Source of the DNA: JACJWR01 sp964474045
Lineage (GTDB): Bacteria > Actinomycetota > Actinomycetes > S36-B12 > UBA10799
NCBI GenBank assembly: GCA_964474045.1
Contig: CAYYRC010000008.1
Location: forward strand, 42,775-106,774
Direction: 5' to 3'
DNA length: 64,000 bases
Position 1 is the stretch's first letter; every line of letters starts with the position of its first letter. The notes beneath the pieces were generated by a model. The model saw nothing but the letters and a program-made list of their open reading frames with translations, did no database searches and was not told the DNA's origin. The translations under genes and the position numbers were made by a program. This document shows, piece after piece, positions 61,802 to 64,000 of this stretch.

Positions 61802-61841
61802 CGCCGCGGCTGAGGCTGGTGTCCCAGCCTCAGCCGCGGCG
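61802..61841 (-). terminator. Strong hairpin between the fasciclin and sigK-like genes
   Basis: Arms 61802-61819 and 61824-61841 pair perfectly over 18 bases around a four-base loop (TGTC on the plus strand). It lies 29 bases after the fasciclin stop. No T run follows, as is common for high-GC terminators. It would separate fasciclin transcription from the sigK-rskA message. Confidence 0.75.
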
Positions 61842-61869
61842 ACCGCTGTTGCCCGCATGAGTTCGCGCT

Positions 61870-62496
61870 CTACTGCAGGGTCGCCGGGTCGAAGCCGGGC
61901 GGCAGCAGGACCGTGTCGATGAGGTGGATGACGCCGTTGGTCGCCTCCACATCGGGGGTCGTGACCTTCGCACCGTTCACGGTGACGCCGTTGGCCGTGC
62001 TGATGGTGACGCTTTCACCTTCCAGCGTCGGCACCTGACCGTCCTTCACCGCCGACGAGGGCACCTCACCGTTCACCACGTGGTAGGTGAGGATCTTGGT
62101 CAGCGCCTCCTTGTTCTGCGGCTGCACCAGCTTGTCGAGCACGCCCGCGGGCAGGGCGGCGAACGCCTCATCCGTGGGTGCGAACACCGTGAAAGGACCC
62201 GGAGCCTGCAGCGCCGAGACCAGGCCGGCCGCATCGAGGGCCGTCACCAGAGTCGTGGTGGTCGGGTTGGCGGACGCCACGGCCACGATGTCGCCTGCGG
62301 CCGCCGCGGGCGCAGATGCGGAACCGGACATGGACGCGGAAGGCGATGCAGCCATGCTGCTCGCGGCGGATGCGCTCTTGGACTCCGACGCGCTTGCTGA
62401 GCTCGAGCTCGACCCGGAGCCACAGGCTGCCAGGGACAGCGTTGCAGCGGCGGCAAGTCCGATCGCCGACAAGGTCATTCGGTTGGTTCGCATCAT
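61870..62496 (-). CDS. Fasciclin-domain lipoprotein
   Basis: 208 residues with lipobox SLAAC at Cys25 and a Ser/Ala-rich linker (26-70). One fasciclin (FAS1) domain follows: FTVFAPTDEAFAALP (H1), LTYHVVNGEVPSSAV, and NGVIHLIDTVLLPP (H2). Similar to mycobacterial MPT70/MPT83, secreted or anchored surface proteins of the SigK regulon. Twin ATGs at 62496 and 62493; the second has better spacing from GAGGAG. Confidence 0.92.
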   Translation of the reverse strand: MMRTNRMTLSAIGLAAAATLSLAACGSGSSSSSASASESKSASAASSMAASPSASMSGSASAPAAAAGDIVAVASANPTTTTLVTALDAAGLVSALQAPGPFTVFAPTDEAFAALPAGVLDKLVQPQNKEALTKILTYHVVNGEVPSSAVKDGQVPTLEGESVTISTANGVTVNGAKVTTPDVEATNGVIHLIDTVLLPPGFDPATLQ

Positions 62497-62546
62497 GCTC
62501 TCCTCTGAACTGGGTTACCGAGGCCAAGTTTTGACCGTCACCCTCC

Positions 62547-62574
62547 AATACGCATCCCAACCTTGTTCGGATGC
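62547..62574 (-). promoter_or_regulatory. Candidate SigK-type promoter of the fasciclin gene
   Basis: On the minus strand GCATCC (62574-62569), a 16-base spacer, then CGTATT (62552-62547), about 50 bases before the start. The mycobacterial SigK promoter I recall has CCATCC and CGAAT-like boxes. The match is partial, so this is a hypothesis. Confidence 0.35.
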
Positions 62575-62665
62575 ACTGGTTGAACAATTTTTGACGCGCT
62601 TCTGGCAATGGCTCCTCGCTGACCGGCGAGCGGCGCGGCGGCGGCACATCTGAGACGGTGTCCTG

Positions 62666-63856
62666 GTGAAACTGTCCCAGCGCGCCTTAGCCGCCGAGCC
62701 CTTCCACGCCATGGCGATCAGCCAACGTGCGAGCGAGATCGCGGCTGCCGGGCGCGGCCCCCGCATGATCAACCTCAGCCTGGGCGAGCCGGATTTCGGC
62801 GCGCCGCCGGCGGTGCGCGCCGCGATGCGCCTGGCCATGGACGGACGCCCCCTGCCCTACACGGCGGCGCTGGGGTCGCCGGACCTGCGGGCCGCGGTCG
62901 CCAACTTCTACCGCGAGCGACATGGGGTGAGGGTGGATCCCAGCCGCATTGCCATCACCGCCGGGGCCTCCGCGGCACTGCTGCTGGCGGTGGCCGCCAC
63001 GACTGATCCGGGCGACGATGTCGTGCTCGCCGACCCCTCCTACCCCTGCAACCGGCAACTCGTCGAGTCCTTCGGGGGACGCCCGGTCACAGTGGGGACG
63101 AGCAGGGCATCGCGATTCCAGTTGACACCGGCCGCCGTGGAGGAGGCATGGACCCCGCGGACCACGGCCCTCATGGTCGCCAGCCCCGCCAACCCCACCG
63201 GGACGAGCGTCCCGGCGACGGACCTGGCGGCTATCTGCGAATTCGCTCGCAGCCGCGGGGCATGGCGGATTGTGGACGAGATCTACCTAGAGCTCGCCGA
63301 TGGCGCCGAGGAGGGCAGCACGCCGGTCACGGCTCTGCGCGCCGATCCCGACGCGATCGTCGTGAGCAGCTTCTCCAAGTACTTCGGGATGACCGGCTGG
63401 CGGCTGGGGTGGATGGTGCTGCCCCAGCACCTCATCGCTCCCGTGGAGCGACTGGCCATGAACTACTTCCTCTGCGCCTCGACCCCGGCCCAGATGGCCG
63501 CGCTCGCGTGCTTCACGCCGGAGACGCTCCAGGTTTGCGAGGAGCGCCGTCTGGAACTGCTCACCAGGAGGCACCTTGCGCTATCCGGGCTAGCGGCGAT
63601 CGGGCTGCCTGCGCGCGTCGTCCCGGACGGCGCCTTCTATGTCTACTTCGATGTTTCGGGCAGCGGCGTCGATGCGGCAACTTTTTGCCGCCGCGCGCTC
63701 GAAGAGGCGCATGTGGCACTCACGCCGGGGCTGGACTTCGGGGAGGCGACGTCGCGCACGCATGTGCGGCTTTCGTACACAGCGTCCCGGGACGATCTGG
63801 TGGAGGGCCTGTCGCGGCTGGGTGCCCTGCTGGGTGCGCGGCCGGGTGAGGTGTAG
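62666..63856 (+). CDS. Class I/II PLP-dependent aminotransferase
   Basis: 396 residues, aspartate-aminotransferase fold: NLSLGEPDFGAPP, ITAGASAALLLAV, VASPANPTGTSVP, VDEIYLEL, and the PLP lysine in SSFSKYFGMTGWRLGWM. The C-terminal Arg in THVRLSYT binds the substrate carboxylate. Specific substrates are not readable. GTG 62666 is the start; it is divergent from the fasciclin gene. Confidence 0.9.
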   Translation: MKLSQRALAAEPFHAMAISQRASEIAAAGRGPRMINLSLGEPDFGAPPAVRAAMRLAMDGRPLPYTAALGSPDLRAAVANFYRERHGVRVDPSRIAITAGASAALLLAVAATTDPGDDVVLADPSYPCNRQLVESFGGRPVTVGTSRASRFQLTPAAVEEAWTPRTTALMVASPANPTGTSVPATDLAAICEFARSRGAWRIVDEIYLELADGAEEGSTPVTALRADPDAIVVSSFSKYFGMTGWRLGWMVLPQHLIAPVERLAMNYFLCASTPAQMAALACFTPETLQVCEERRLELLTRRHLALSGLAAIGLPARVVPDGAFYVYFDVSGSGVDAATFCRRALEEAHVALTPGLDFGEATSRTHVRLSYTASRDDLVEGLSRLGALLGARPGEV

Positions 63857-63933
63857 GGGGGCCGGTCGGGCGAGGAGTAGGTCGCTCGTGGCGTGGGACG
63901 CTCCGGCTGAAGGAAGTCGCGGGGCAGGGGGTC

Positions 63934-63983
63934 TTGACTCTGGTTCGGTACACGGGCTAGATTCGATATAGAACGTTAGTTCG
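63934..63983 (+). promoter_or_regulatory. Second promoter plus SOS box at the right edge
   Basis: TTGACT (63934-63939), 18 bases, TAGATT (63958-63963), then AGAAC-GTTA-GTTCG (63970-63983). The inner GAAC-N4-GTTC is perfect; only the outer pair differs. The same order of elements precedes the DUF222/HNH gene at 26068. No gene is visible between here and 64000, so the controlled gene lies outside, to the right. Confidence 0.65.
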
Positions 63984-64000
63984 TATCCATGGGGGGTGGT

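Overview
The window is chromosomal DNA of a high-GC actinobacterium. This rests on pervasive G/C third positions, GTG starts, a WhiG-type sigma gene beside rpsB, DUF2469, DUF3515 and DUF177 genes, a SepIVA-like gene beside coaD, a GlnR-type operator in front of amt-glnB-glnD, and a DUF222/HNH gene with a mycobacterial-type SOS box. The genus cannot be fixed. About 60 genes are readable. No tRNA, rRNA, CRISPR array, insertion sequence or prophage was seen. One 100-N assembly gap lies at 1577-1676, and its two flanks carry the same 21 bases.

Layout. 1-1451 is the N-terminal part of a secreted CAP/Fn3 protein that runs off the left edge. 1687-25765 is the conserved translation, secretion and nitrogen block, almost all on the minus strand: ftsY; amt-glnB-glnD; ffh; rpsP-khpA-rimM-trmD-rplS; two signal peptidases; rnhB; DUF2469; yraN-comM-dprA-xerC-whiG; rpsB-tsf-pyrH-frr-cdsA-rlmN. 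A plus-strand M23 peptidase gene sits inside it. 26068-27765 is an SOS-type DUF222/HNH nuclease gene. 27814-40697 is a second minus-strand block: fakA-like, recG, rsmD, coaD, sepIVA-like, DUF177, rpmF, a phosphopantetheine-less ACP-like gene, rnc, mutM, a small coiled-coil gene and smc. rpmB, thiL, a RAM-domain gene, DUF3515, ddl and a trans-sulfuration enzyme follow.

45246-64000 is more accessory. It holds a Gly/Ser-repeat membrane protein with an M13 peptidase, an App1-type phosphatase, an LpqC-like esterase, an operon of SRPBCC-GT2 fusion, alpha/beta hydrolase and diacylglycerol-kinase-like genes, a GT4 glycosyltransferase behind a 27-codon ORF, a YihY membrane protein, a 696-residue two-domain protein whose C-terminal half resembles cyanobacterial acyl-ACP reductase, a multi-span lipoprotein, a SigK/RskA-like pair beside a fasciclin lipoprotein, and an aminotransferase. 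The last 70 bases carry a second promoter plus SOS box, so another SOS-controlled gene probably starts just beyond the right edge.

The least ordinary items are the acyl-ACP-reductase-like fusion (57230-59320), the SRPBCC-GT2 fusion (50151-51578), the Ser-to-Ala ACP relic (33500-33856), the SigK/RskA/fasciclin module, the Gly/Ser repeat protein, and the paired SOS-box promoters. I did not find a clearly new multi-gene system. These are single-gene or regulatory observations.
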